Shown one piece after another: positions 1 to 7,562 of a DNA stretch of 64,000 bases. The DNA lies in contig CAZKTU010000001.1 of assembly GCA_964555675.1 (NCBI GenBank), positions 62,001 through 126,000 of the forward strand. The letters are read 5' to 3'. Within the stretch, counting starts at the first letter, position 1. Every line of letters begins with the position of its first letter. The notes under the pieces were generated by a model. The model searched no databases, was not told the origin of the DNA, and saw only the letters and a list, made by a program, of their open reading frames with translations. Source of the DNA: CAIWXH01 sp964555675. Lineage in GTDB: Bacteria; Chloroflexota; Chloroflexia; Chloroflexales; Chloroflexaceae. The position numbers were made by a program, and so were the translations under genes.

Positions 1-394
1 TAAATGGTTTTCTTTCATATGTACCTGACAGACCAGCAATAAATACATCTTTATTATATTCCTCGACAAATCTGATAATATTATTTGTCAATGAATTAAA
101 AAATTGAGCTTCATCAATACAAATAGTTAGATAATCATTTACATCTTCTAACTTAATAGCATCTAAATCATTTACTCTTCTAATCTCAAATTTCAGATCA
201 TTTAATTTAATATGAGGGTTATGTGAAGATACAATTGTATCTTCACATCTATTATCAATTTGTGGTATTAAAAATAATACTTTACCAATTTGTAAAGCAT
301 TTCCAATGTGATGCATTAATGTAGATGTTTTACCTGAAAACATCGGTCCCATAATCAATGTTAAACTCCCCTGATGCGGCATTTTAGTTAACAT
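1..394 (-). CDS. tk: Thymidine kinase, type II (3' part outside window)
   Basis: The gene starts at 394 and runs off the left edge, so only the N-terminal ~131 residues are present. The translation opens MLTKMPHQGSLTLIMGPMF and continues into the P-loop GPMFSGKT. It also has the Walker-B-like CIDEAQF and the lasso-region sequence AGLSGTYERKPF, which are diagnostic of type II (cellular/poxvirus TK1-like) thymidine kinases. The enzyme phosphorylates thymidine to dTMP for viral dNTP supply. A second Met at residue 5 is an alternative start. An AAAAATGA-type motif lies about 30 nt upstream, suggesting early expression. It is divergent to a MazG-like gene. The lid zinc site and C-terminus cannot be seen. 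Confidence 0.93.
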   Translation of the reverse strand, partial: MLTKMPHQGSLTLIMGPMFSGKTSTLMHHIGNALQIGKVLFLIPQIDNRCEDTIVSSHNPHIKLNDLKFEIRRVNDLDAIKLEDVNDYLTICIDEAQFFNSLTNNIIRFVEEYNKDVFIAGLSGTYERKPF

Positions 395-423
395 AGATTT
401 AAATTATACAGATTTATTTAAGT

Positions 424-436
424 TTTTTCATTTTTA
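424..436 (-). promoter_or_regulatory. AAAAATGA-type early promoter motif (thymidine kinase)
   Basis: Minus-strand AAAAATGAAAAAA about 30 nt upstream of the TK start codon. Confidence 0.6.
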
Positions 437-482
437 AGATTTAATTATAATTAAATCTTAAAAAGTTGTTTAACTTGGATAA

Positions 483-1016
483 ATGAGCAATTTCGATAAA
501 GTAGGAGAATTTCATAAAGTTTTTAATCATCCAATTTATTCAGAACCGCAAAATAGATTATTTAAAGAACAAAATGATGAAAATATTAAGTTATTAAAAT
601 TTAGATTCAATTTAATTAATGAAGAAGTTCAAGAATTAAAAGATGCTATTACAGAATCTAATTTTAGAGAGGTAGTAGATGCATTATGTGATATATTATA
701 TGTTACATATGGTTTTGGTCATGTTCTTGGAGTAGATTTAAATAAATATTTTAATGAAATACACCAATCAAATATGAGTAAAATGTGTAAATCTGAACAA
801 GAAGCTATCGATACAATTGAATGGTATAAAAATCAATCATTAACTATTCATAATAGAATATTAGGAGAAGTTCTAAATCCAAATTATTACAAATCACCAA
901 CGTATGAAAAAATTATTAATCCTTTAACTAATGAAGTATTATATAAGGTTTATGATTTAGTTACGTCTAAAATTTTGAAAAATATAAATTATTTTAAACC
1001 TGATATTAATATTTAA
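483..1016 (+). CDS. MazG-like / all-alpha NTP pyrophosphohydrolase
   Basis: 177 residues. The N-terminal half carries the metal-binding pattern of the all-alpha NTP-PPase (MazG/HisE/dCTPase) superfamily: EEVQE at residues 47-51, then E63..D66..D70 in EVVDALCDILYV. Such enzymes hydrolyse (d)NTPs to monophosphates and can sanitise or adjust the nucleotide pool. The position next to thymidine kinase fits a dNTP-metabolism role. The C-terminal ~60 residues (from about 120) are not recognisable. Substrate cannot be told from sequence. It ends just before a palindromic terminator shared with the next, convergent gene. Confidence 0.75.
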   Translation: MSNFDKVGEFHKVFNHPIYSEPQNRLFKEQNDENIKLLKFRFNLINEEVQELKDAITESNFREVVDALCDILYVTYGFGHVLGVDLNKYFNEIHQSNMSKMCKSEQEAIDTIEWYKNQSLTIHNRILGEVLNPNYYKSPTYEKIINPLTNEVLYKVYDLVTSKILKNINYFKPDINI

Positions 1017-1017
1017 T

Positions 1018-1032
1018 TTACTCATTGAGTAA
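1018..1032. terminator. Palindromic hairpin terminator
   Basis: Stem TTACTC/GAGTAA, loop ATT. Lies between convergent stops at 1016 and 1046, so it probably serves both genes. Confidence 0.75.
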
Positions 1033-1045
1033 TAATAGATATCAA

Positions 1046-1642
1046 TTATTTATTAAATATCGTAGATCGAGTAAATAAAAAATCTAATTCGTTTTTTGTA
1101 CATACTGTATGAATAATGTCCATTATAATGTTTTTATTAACACCAATATGTAACATATAATCAATGATTGTCATATTATTTTTAATAATATACCAGTCAA
1201 TTGTTTCAGTAAAGAAAATAAGAAAATCTCTGACCGACTTACATTTCAGTAGAATTTTATCTCTATAATTCCCAATTAATTGAGATCTAAAATAATTTTG
1301 AAGATATATACAAATGTAGTTCTTATTATATTTATTAAAAAAGAAAAAGTAAGGCTTGAAATAATTAATTTGATTGATAAGAAGAGGATCTGATCGATTA
1401 TTAATATTTATTAGCCTAACATAAAACATAAAAAAATCTATTTCAATTTCATCTTTTGTTGTATTAATATCTATATTAAATATTTGATTTTTTGCATTTT
1501 CCATATCTTCAAAAAATTTAAATTCTCCGTCATCGTTTACATCGAAAAAAATATTATTATAAGTTTTATTATTGATACTTGTATTATCACAAGTATCTGT
1601 ATCAAAATCAATAATATCATTTAAAATCGAGAAATTATCCAT
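1046..1642 (-). CDS. Hypothetical protein
   Basis: 198 residues, acidic N-terminus (many D/N/E to about residue 65) followed by an aromatic-rich hydrophobic centre (YFKPYFFFFNKYNKNYICIY around residues 94-113). I recognise no family and no signal peptide. The gene follows the metacaspase in the same direction. Its AAAAATGA motif (1684-1697) overlaps the metacaspase stop codon, and a palindrome lies between motif and start codon. Confidence 0.7.
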   Translation of the reverse strand: MDNFSILNDIIDFDTDTCDNTSINNKTYNNIFFDVNDDGEFKFFEDMENAKNQIFNIDINTTKDEIEIDFFMFYVRLININNRSDPLLINQINYFKPYFFFFNKYNKNYICIYLQNYFRSQLIGNYRDKILLKCKSVRDFLIFFTETIDWYIIKNNMTIIDYMLHIGVNKNIIMDIIHTVCTKNELDFLFTRSTIFNK

Positions 1643-1644
1643 AT

Positions 1645-1659
1645 TTACTCAATGAGTAA
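1645..1659. terminator. Palindromic hairpin terminator
   Basis: Stem TTACTC/GAGTAA, loop AAT. 36 nt after the metacaspase stop (1695) and only 2 nt before the start codon (1642) of the next gene. Confidence 0.7.
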
Positions 1660-1683
1660 TTTTTAAATGAAATAAAATAATTA

Positions 1684-1697
1684 TTTTTTCATTTTTA
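1684..1697 (-). promoter_or_regulatory. AAAAATGA-type early promoter motif
   Basis: Minus-strand TAAAAATGAAAAAA, about 45 nt upstream of the start at 1642 and overlapping the stop codon of the metacaspase gene. Confidence 0.6.
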
Positions 1698-3479
1698 ATT
1701 AAGTCTTCCTGGACCTTCAAGTTTTACACCAAAAAAATAATTTGTATCAACTCTTCTTGATGGATCTGAAAACACTACATTTCTATTTTCACTTTTTCTT
1801 GATAGCGTGAATGGATATTTAGCATTTGGGACCGCATCACCATTATTTCCACAACTTAATTGAGGTACTTGAGGATAATTATTATTTCGAAGATACTTTC
1901 TCATTCCATGCATAATAGATTGATTAGTTGAATCAACAAAACCCACAGCACCATTAGATGTTACAGTAGATGAATTTTTAAGAGCTGATAATAATGCGAA
2001 GGTCATTGCACCTGCTGGTTTTCCATCAATATTGGCATCTGCTGATACATCTCTATCTTCACATCCACTCCATAAAACAACTGCACCTTTCGTAGGTTGA
2101 GATTTTGTAGCTCTAGAAACATTAGTATACATTTCATTTGATCTGCAACGATTATAATTACTAACTTCTGTGTATTCTTTCAGATATTTTTTATACTTTT
2201 CATTATATTCTTTATGTTCTTGGATAAGTTTATCCTGAAGATAATTCATAATTGGTAATTGATTATTAAAGAAATTATGATTTACAACCGATGGTATAAA
2301 ATTATTTAAGAAATTTCCAAGAGATCTACCAGACTGAAGTTGTCGAGACTGTAATGCTCTATTCATAAATTCAGAATTACAAAGCATTAGAAATCTTTTA
2401 AATTCAGGAAGATGATCATTAAGAACATATGTTGTACATTGTTCTCTATTTTCCCAAAATTCAACTCTTGATCTATTAGAAGTTTCTGTTTCATATGCAA
2501 ATAATTTGAAATTTTCTAAATTATTAGTAACATATTCCCAATCCTTATAAAATTCATCACAAATATATTCCTGTTCATTGTATTTAAAAATAAGACAAGG
2601 ATAATGTAATCCATTTCGTTTAACAGAACAATCATAAACATTTCGGAATTTTGATACAGGAAAATGATATTGTTGATACTGAGGATATTGTTGATACTGA
2701 GGATATTGTTGATACTGAGGATACTGTTGATACTGAGGATATTGTTGATACTGAGGATATTGTTGATACTGAGGATATTGAAATGGTTGAGGATGCTGAT
2801 AGTGTTCTTGATAATATTGAATAATATTACTTGGGGGTTGTTGATACTGAGGATATTGTTGATGAGGATACTGAATAGTATTATTTGGGGGTTTGGGTGC
2901 TTGAGGTAATGGCAATGGTGTATCATCTGATAAACGGATATTATCAGGCAGATCGGCCATCGTTCCAGAATGACAACAATCCCATTCACACCATAATAAT
3001 GCACCGTATGGTACCTTATCTAAATACTTTCTAATATCATCATCAACCCATACACCATTCTGTTGATAATCACAGGGGCATAATGCTTCATCCATTTTAT
3101 CATCTTCATCACTGTTAAGATCTGGAACTTGAGATCCATGTCCAGAATAATGAAAATATGACATCTGTCCAGGGTTTAAATCTGAAACTAACCAATCAGT
3201 ATATTTCTGCATATTAGCTTTTGTTGGTAATTCATTAGGAGTTTTTGCAAGACCTAAATTTTTTATTTTAGATGATAACTTATCAGGATCGTCGACAAGA
3301 ATAACAGTATTTTCAGGAGTAGGATTATAAAATTGAGAAAGATATTCAAATTTTTCATTAACGTCGGCGACACATCCTTCGAGTCTTCCTGATTTTTTAG
3401 TATAATTACAACCAACAAATAAAGCTCTTGTTGGTGCAGATGGAGGATTCTTTAAAATTTCTAAATTCAAATCTGACAT
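1695..3479 (-). CDS. Metacaspase (caspase-like cysteine protease, clan CD) with Q/P/Y-rich insert
   Basis: 594 residues. Peptidase C14 fold: p20-like core from about residue 15 (RALFVGCNY), catalytic His114 in YSGHGSQ and catalytic Cys169 in WDCCHSGT. The p10-like part is at about residues 455-560 (GAVVLWSGCEDRDVSADA, AMTFALLSAL). Metacaspases cleave after Arg/Lys and usually need calcium. Between p20 and p10 sits a ~270-residue insert that includes seven PQYQQY hexapeptides (18-nt DNA repeats near 2673-2785) and a further unrecognised ~150-residue stretch. Both catalytic residues are kept, so activity is likely. Possible roles are host cell death control or virion protein processing. Confidence 0.92.
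   Translation of the reverse strand: MSDLNLEILKNPPSAPTRALFVGCNYTKKSGRLEGCVADVNEKFEYLSQFYNPTPENTVILVDDPDKLSSKIKNLGLAKTPNELPTKANMQKYTDWLVSDLNPGQMSYFHYSGHGSQVPDLNSDEDDKMDEALCPCDYQQNGVWVDDDIRKYLDKVPYGALLWCEWDCCHSGTMADLPDNIRLSDDTPLPLPQAPKPPNNTIQYPHQQYPQYQQPPSNIIQYYQEHYQHPQPFQYPQYQQYPQYQQYPQYQQYPQYQQYPQYQQYPQYQQYHFPVSKFRNVYDCSVKRNGLHYPCLIFKYNEQEYICDEFYKDWEYVTNNLENFKLFAYETETSNRSRVEFWENREQCTTYVLNDHLPEFKRFLMLCNSEFMNRALQSRQLQSGRSLGNFLNNFIPSVVNHNFFNNQLPIMNYLQDKLIQEHKEYNEKYKKYLKEYTEVSNYNRCRSNEMYTNVSRATKSQPTKGAVVLWSGCEDRDVSADANIDGKPAGAMTFALLSALKNSSTVTSNGAVGFVDSTNQSIMHGMRKYLRNNNYPQVPQLSCGNNGDAVPNAKYPFTLSRKSENRNVVFSDPSRRVDTNYFFGVKLEGPGRLN
2673..2785 (-). repeat. 18-nt tandem repeat inside metacaspase
   Basis: About seven near-identical copies of an 18-nt unit (TTGATACTGAGGATATTG on the plus strand) coding for PQYQQY. 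In frame within the low-complexity insert between the two catalytic subdomains. Confidence 0.9.
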
Positions 3480-3510
3480 TTATATAAAATATTATTTTTT
3501 TTAAATATAA

Positions 3511-3825
3511 ATGAAAATAACAAATTCGACTGTTAAACGTATAATGAAATATTACAATATAGATGAAAAAGTTGTCCCTATAAAAATATTTAAATATGGT
3601 TTAATTGTTGAGCTTGAACATGGTACTAAATTGTTTTCTAAATTAAGTAAAAGCCCTATAGATTTTCGTTTTATTAATATAACAAATGATGATCTATTTA
3701 TGACGGCTAAGATTGTAATAGCTCATTTAATAGAATTTCCAGATTATTATCAACGTTTGTATGATTTAGAAATGAAAGCGGATAAATATTGGGAAATTAA
3801 TAAAAAACCAAATATTTTTAAATAA
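3511..3825 (+). CDS. Small conserved giant-virus protein (DUF5661-like)
   Basis: 104 residues. The C-terminal half, with a TAKIVIAHLIEFPDYYQRL core followed by acidic/basic helix residues, resembles the small DUF5661-type proteins (pattern H-x-x-E-F-P-D-Y-Y-x-x-L) common in mimivirus relatives and phages. The function is unknown. It starts 31 nt from the divergent metacaspase start. The family assignment is from memory of the motif. Confidence 0.65.
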   Translation: MKITNSTVKRIMKYYNIDEKVVPIKIFKYGLIVELEHGTKLFSKLSKSPIDFRFINITNDDLFMTAKIVIAHLIEFPDYYQRLYDLEMKADKYWEINKKPNIFK

Positions 3826-3838
3826 CTATCTACCTAAC

Positions 3839-3850
3839 AAAAATGAAAAA
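3839..3850 (+). promoter_or_regulatory. AAAAATGA-type early promoter motif
   Basis: AAAAATGAAAAA, about 40 nt upstream of the start at 3889. Confidence 0.6.
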
Positions 3851-3888
3851 TATTTTCTTTTTAAAAATTTAAAAAGAAATCATCTAGA

Positions 3889-4290
3889 ATGAATAAACGT
3901 CTTAGAAAGATACAATCATGCACTCGTATCGCTATTATTGTTGATAAAAATATGAGTAAACAATTACTTGATAATTTCTTCAATAATATAGAAGAGTATA
4001 ATAAAACATCAGAATTTAATTTTTCTTTTTATATAGACAACAAGAAAAATACTATTAAATGCGATTCTAATCAACGATATAATCATCATGAAGGAATAGA
4101 TATGTTTGATTATATAGAAGAAATGAATAGATTTATATATGGTGTATTATTTCCATCAATTAATACATTAGATGTTAAATGTTTTGGCGGGATATGGAAA
4201 TTGTATGGATTTTCTTCAGAATCTATATGTATTACATTAAATATGAAAGAAGGTAAATTTTATAGTACACTTAAATTGCCTGAAAAATAA
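3889..4290 (+). CDS. Hypothetical protein
   Basis: 133 residues, basic N-terminus (MNKRLRKIQ), predicted mixed alpha/beta. No motif or family recognised. It has its own AAAAATGA motif and ends before a palindromic terminator, so it behaves as an independent transcription unit. Confidence 0.7.
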   Translation: MNKRLRKIQSCTRIAIIVDKNMSKQLLDNFFNNIEEYNKTSEFNFSFYIDNKKNTIKCDSNQRYNHHEGIDMFDYIEEMNRFIYGVLFPSINTLDVKCFGGIWKLYGFSSESICITLNMKEGKFYSTLKLPEK

Positions 4291-4310
4291 TATTAATTAC
4301 TACTCAATGA

Positions 4311-4323
4311 GTAATATATTTAA
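4311..4323. terminator. Palindromic hairpin terminator
   Basis: Stem TACTC/GAGTA, loop AAT, 21 nt after the stop at 4290. Confidence 0.7.
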
Positions 4324-4369
4324 ATATAATAATAATCAATAAGTAAATTATATTTATAAAATAATAAAT

Positions 4370-4666
4370 ATGACTGATACATCAATTGAAGAATTACAAA
4401 GACTTATCTCCGAATCAAATAGTTTAAATGATAAACTTTTGACTTCGAGTACTAAATTTCCTGTTACTTATGTTGTTATGGTAGTTACAACAATACTTAT
4501 ATTTTTAGGAATTTATATTATGAAACCAAGATGGGTAATGTCACCATGCGAAGATGATGATAAATTAGTTTTTAATAAAAAGAAATACGCTGTGTTGACT
4601 GTAGGTATTACATTAATTTTTAATAGCGTAGTATATTGGTTTGCAAAGCAATCTAAATATATTTAG
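4370..4666 (+). CDS. Small two-transmembrane protein
   Basis: 98 residues. Two hydrophobic helices are visible, about residues 32-50 (VTYVVMVVTTILIFLGIYI) and 72-90 (YAVLTVGITLIFNSVVYWF), separated by a short loop with an acidic CEDDDK. It could be an inner virion membrane protein, by analogy with small 2-TM proteins in this group. No family recognised. Confidence 0.75.
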   Translation: MTDTSIEELQRLISESNSLNDKLLTSSTKFPVTYVVMVVTTILIFLGIYIMKPRWVMSPCEDDDKLVFNKKKYAVLTVGITLIFNSVVYWFAKQSKYI

Positions 4667-4683
4667 ATTGATATTCAAAATTA

Positions 4684-4698
4684 TTACTCAATGAGTAA
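4684..4698. terminator. Palindromic hairpin terminator
   Basis: Stem TTACTC/GAGTAA, loop AAT. Lies between the membrane-protein gene ending at 4666 and the 3' end (4727) of the convergent tRNA-like gene. Confidence 0.7.
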
Positions 4699-4726
4699 AA
4701 TGATGTTTTCATATAGAAAACGTGTA

Positions 4727-4798
4727 TGGAGATACCGGGTGCTGCCCCCGGGCTCAGGACTTATAAGATCCTGTGACTGACTGTTATCGTATATCTCC
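4727..4798 (-). tRNA. tRNA-Ile (UAU) with non-canonical D and T loops
   Basis: Read on the minus strand, a 72-nt cloverleaf can be drawn. The acceptor GGAGATA/TATCTCC is 7/7 paired with discriminator A. U8 is present. The D-stem GAT/GTC (3 bp, one G-U) closes loop AACAGTCA, which keeps A14, G18 and A21. The anticodon stem AGGAT/GTCCT (last pair T-G) closes loop CTTATAA, giving anticodon UAU. The variable region is GAGC. The T-stem CCGGG/CCCGG is 5/5 paired with 7-nt loop GGCAGCA, which lacks TTCRA. No CCA is encoded. The GC-rich stems stand out in this AT-rich genome. UAU would read AUA, a heavily used codon here. It could also be a decaying or tRNA-like RNA. Confidence 0.65.
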
Positions 4799-4967
4799 AA
4801 TCATACTTTTTATTATCTTTAAGCTATTTTGTAAAATATTTATATTTAAAAAAATAATATTTGTGTTTCACATAGCATAATTATTTTAAATTTTTATATA
4901 CTAGAAGATTTGTATTAATTTTTTAAAAAAGAAAATGATTTTAATTTTAATTTATAAAAATAAATAA
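4799..4967. other. Intergenic AT-rich stretch
   Basis: 169 nt between the tRNA-like gene and the next start codon. It holds only AT-rich sequence; GAAAATGATTTT near 4931 is a weak promoter-like match for the gene at 4968. I see no ORF. Confidence 0.5.
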
Positions 4968-5477
4968 ATGTTTAAACCAGTATCAAGATCTTTATCTCCT
5001 AGACCGTCTTATTCACAAGATAGTGAAATAATAGTTTCATCCATCGTAAATATAAATTTAAATTTTTCTGTTTATATTAAATATTTAGAAAAATTTAAAA
5101 ATATCAAAATAGAAGATATATTATTAGAATTAAGAGTATTATTTAGAAATTTTGGTAGTATTTTAAATTGGAAAACTAATAAATCAGTTAAAAATCCATA
5201 TCATGATATCAAATTTACATATACCACTATTGATGGTATAATAAATAAAGAAAATGGAAACGTTCATGATGTTGCTAAAAAATATATATCATATTTTAAT
5301 AATTTTTTCAAAAAATATAAATTTATATCTAATATTTATCTTAATATAGATTGTATAGGAGATGGATTTGAAGATAGATTAAATATCAATTTCCATGGAA
5401 ATGCTACTCAATTTGAAAATTGTAAAATAAAAATGATTGTTCAAACAACAAGCATTCCCATAAAAGATTATTTTTAA
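4968..5477 (+). CDS. Hypothetical protein
   Basis: 169 residues. A Ser/Pro-rich N-terminus (SRSLSPRPSYS) precedes a mixed alpha/beta region rich in I, N, K and F. No family recognised and no transmembrane segment evident. It is convergent with a small membrane-protein gene across a shared palindrome. Confidence 0.7.
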   Translation: MFKPVSRSLSPRPSYSQDSEIIVSSIVNINLNFSVYIKYLEKFKNIKIEDILLELRVLFRNFGSILNWKTNKSVKNPYHDIKFTYTTIDGIINKENGNVHDVAKKYISYFNNFFKKYKFISNIYLNIDCIGDGFEDRLNINFHGNATQFENCKIKMIVQTTSIPIKDYF

Positions 5478-5522
5478 AAGAAAAAAGGATACAGTGATAA
5501 AATTTTTGAAGTTAGATTCAAT

Positions 5523-5539
5523 ATTACTCATTGAGTAAT
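5523..5539. terminator. Palindromic hairpin terminator
   Basis: Stem ATTACTC/GAGTAAT, loop ATT. Between convergent stops at 5477 and 5549. Confidence 0.75.
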
Positions 5540-5548
5540 TAATTTAAT

Positions 5549-5743
5549 TTAAAATCTACGTCTAGCTCTATTCCCATGATAAATACCATAAGGATATCTA
5601 TTTAAGTTCCAATATCGACTGTAATCATGGTCTATGTGATCATGATCGTGTTCTCTACGTCTTCTTACCATACCAATAATAAACATAATAAATATTGCTG
5701 TAGTCATAGCAATAAGAAAATATTTTAGAAATTCGTCGCTCAT
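5549..5743 (-). CDS. Small single-pass membrane protein
   Basis: 64 residues: one hydrophobic helix at about residues 7-25 (KYFLIAMTTAIFIMFIIGM) followed by an Arg/His-rich tail (RRRREHDHDHIDHD, RARRRF at the C-terminus). The layout is an N-terminal anchor with a basic tail. Too short for a family call. Confidence 0.7.
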   Translation of the reverse strand: MSDEFLKYFLIAMTTAIFIMFIIGMVRRRREHDHDHIDHDYSRYWNLNRYPYGIYHGNRARRRF

Positions 5744-5777
5744 TTATTAATTATTAAAAATATTTTATTTTTGTAAA

Positions 5778-6614
5778 CTAAAAATATTTAGATTTAAGTA
5801 TATCTTTTATAGTATATCTTTTATTTGGATCTTTTACTAACAAATGTTTTAATAATTTACGATATTTTTTATTAGTATTATATGTATTAAAATTACACAT
5901 TCTAATATTATTTTTAATTGTTTGTTCATCACCACTAAATGGAAATGTTCCTTCATTTAATATAAATAATATTACACCTAGTGACCATATATCTGTTGCA
6001 AATGATATATCTTTATCAAAATTTAATTTTTTAGAAGTATAATTTAATAATTCAGGAGATGAATACTCCAAAGTACCTATATTTAATGATCTAATTGATG
6101 TTGTAAAAATTTCATCTGTTATAGAATTTGAATATATAGCACTTCCAAAATCACATAATTTAATATTTTTATTTGAATATAATAATATATTATCTATTTT
6201 TAAATCTCTATGAATAATATTATTATCATGTAAAAATTCTACAGATTTACATATCTTATAAAATATTTGTTTAGGAGAATAATCTTTTTTATCTATTTCT
6301 TCAGTATATGTTATATAATCACCTTTATCTGCTAAGTCCGAGATAATAATTAATAAATTACTTGTTTTAACATATTCAATTAATTTGATAATATATTTAT
6401 CACTATTTTCTATATTATTCAAATATAATAATATATCTAATTCTTTATTAATACTAATTATACTATTCAAACTATTAAATCTAATATATTTAGCTGCAAA
6501 TTTTTCTTTTGTTTCAAAATTTTCTATAAGATAAACTTCTGAAAAAGCACCTGATCCTAATAAATTATAACTAATATATTTATTATTAAATTCTTCTAAA
6601 CTAATCTCTTTCAT
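5778..6614 (-). CDS. Serine/threonine protein kinase
   Basis: 278 residues, a single complete protein kinase domain. Gly-rich loop GSGAFSEV (20-27), ATP-binding Lys42, catalytic loop HRDLKIDN (135-142; Asp137, Lys139, Asn142), DFG at 155-157, SPE (APE equivalent) 186-188, and DIWSLGVILF near 208-217. All catalytic residues are present, so it should be active. No extra domain or membrane segment. The LKxDN catalytic loop (instead of LKxxN with an aromatic) is compatible with Ser/Thr specificity. Probably modifies host or virion proteins. Confidence 0.93.
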   Translation of the reverse strand: MKEISLEEFNNKYISYNLLGSGAFSEVYLIENFETKEKFAAKYIRFNSLNSIISINKELDILLYLNNIENSDKYIIKLIEYVKTSNLLIIISDLADKGDYITYTEEIDKKDYSPKQIFYKICKSVEFLHDNNIIHRDLKIDNILLYSNKNIKLCDFGSAIYSNSITDEIFTTSIRSLNIGTLEYSSPELLNYTSKKLNFDKDISFATDIWSLGVILFILNEGTFPFSGDEQTIKNNIRMCNFNTYNTNKKYRKLLKHLLVKDPNKRYTIKDILKSKYF

Positions 6615-6620
6615 TTATTA

Positions 6621-6637
6621 ATTACTTATTAAGTAAT
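6621..6637. terminator. Palindromic hairpin terminator (ACTT/AAGT variant)
   Basis: Stem ATTACTT/AAGTAAT, loop ATT. A compensated variant of the usual stem, 2 nt after the stop at 6639 and 7 nt before the kinase start. Confidence 0.7.
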
Positions 6638-6638
6638 T

Positions 6639-7103
6639 TTAATTAAATATCCAATTATCATCTTTTAAACTAATAATTTCATTAAAATTTTTCATTAGAT
6701 TATCTGAAACGATATTTAAATCATAATTATAATATGAAAATACTAGTTTAATTTTAAATTTATCTAATAATTCAGAATTCAAATATTTAGTATTTCTTGT
6801 ATAAAATATAATTTTTTTAGTATATATTTCTGTAATTATATCTAATACAGAATCAAAATCAATATAATTTAATGTAGCATTATATTCACCAATAAACGAT
6901 TCAATTAATATAAATCTATTTGATGATTCTTTTACTATAGTAAAAGAATGTGTTAAACTATCAAATAAATGATTTTCAATTAATTTATCATCTTTAAATT
7001 CATCTTTCAATTCATCATATAAATGAAATTGGAATAGATTATAGTTTCCAATTTCATTTATAATATCATTAATATCAGGATTTATTAAATTATTCTCTTT
7101 CAT
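6639..7103 (-). CDS. Hypothetical protein
   Basis: 154 residues, acidic, mixed alpha/beta, no motif recognised. Same direction as the downstream kinase gene and separated from it by a palindrome only. Confidence 0.65.
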   Translation of the reverse strand: MKENNLINPDINDIINEIGNYNLFQFHLYDELKDEFKDDKLIENHLFDSLTHSFTIVKESSNRFILIESFIGEYNATLNYIDFDSVLDIITEIYTKKIIFYTRNTKYLNSELLDKFKIKLVFSYYNYDLNIVSDNLMKNFNEIISLKDDNWIFN

Positions 7104-7123
7104 ATTTTTAAAAATATATTATT

Positions 7124-7501
7124 TTAAAAATAATATATTTTTAAAAATTCTTTTCCTCCGGTTGTTGTATTAAAGGTTATTGAAAATGTAACATTAAATA
7201 TATTATCTAAAATTGTATTTGTTAAAAACTTTAGAAATATTTTTGAAGTTGCCATACAATCACTTTGTTCATTAATAAAATCCTCTAATTCGTCTTTATC
7301 ATAATATTTAAAATCTTCATGATTTTCTTTACAAATATAATAATTTAAAATATAAGAATATGTTGAAATTAATTTTAATATACCGTCAAGTGTTTTAAAA
7401 TAATTATTATATTGGTAAACTTTTATTATTTTATTTAATTTAGCTAAATCTCGTTTTCCATATTTAATTAAACCTGATAAATCATATGGTTTACTCATCA
7501 T
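7124..7501 (-). CDS. Hypothetical protein
   Basis: 125 residues (a second Met follows immediately). Predicted helical N-terminal two thirds; no family recognised. An AAAAATGG-type motif lies about 30 nt upstream. It ends 20 nt before the next gene in the same direction. Confidence 0.65.
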   Translation of the reverse strand: MMSKPYDLSGLIKYGKRDLAKLNKIIKVYQYNNYFKTLDGILKLISTYSYILNYYICKENHEDFKYYDKDELEDFINEQSDCMATSKIFLKFLTNTILDNIFNVTFSITFNTTTGGKEFLKIYYF

Positions 7502-7530
7502 AATTATTTTTAATAAATAATTTTATTTAA

Positions 7531-7543
7531 TTTTCCATTTTTA
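7531..7543 (-). promoter_or_regulatory. AAAAATGG-type promoter motif
   Basis: Minus-strand TAAAAATGGAAAA, about 30 nt upstream of the start at 7501; partly overlaps the hairpin of the upstream gene. Confidence 0.45.
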
Positions 7544-7555
7544 CTCTTTGAGTAA
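7541..7555. terminator. Palindromic hairpin terminator, TTT loop
   Basis: Stem TTACTC/GAGTAA with the atypical loop TTT, 8 nt after the stop at 7563. Confidence 0.65.
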
Positions 7556-7562
7556 TATTATA

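Noticed and set aside
2516..3004. Open frames on both strands over the metacaspase repeat
   Set aside because: They are periodic by-products of the 18-nt repeat in other frames; the metacaspase frame has clear catalytic motifs.
4728..4798. Plus-strand reading of the GC-rich element as a ribozyme or tRNA
   Set aside because: On the plus strand the hairpins form but no tRNA or known ribozyme core (hammerhead, HDV, twister) fits. The minus strand gives a proper anticodon loop, U8, A14 and A21.
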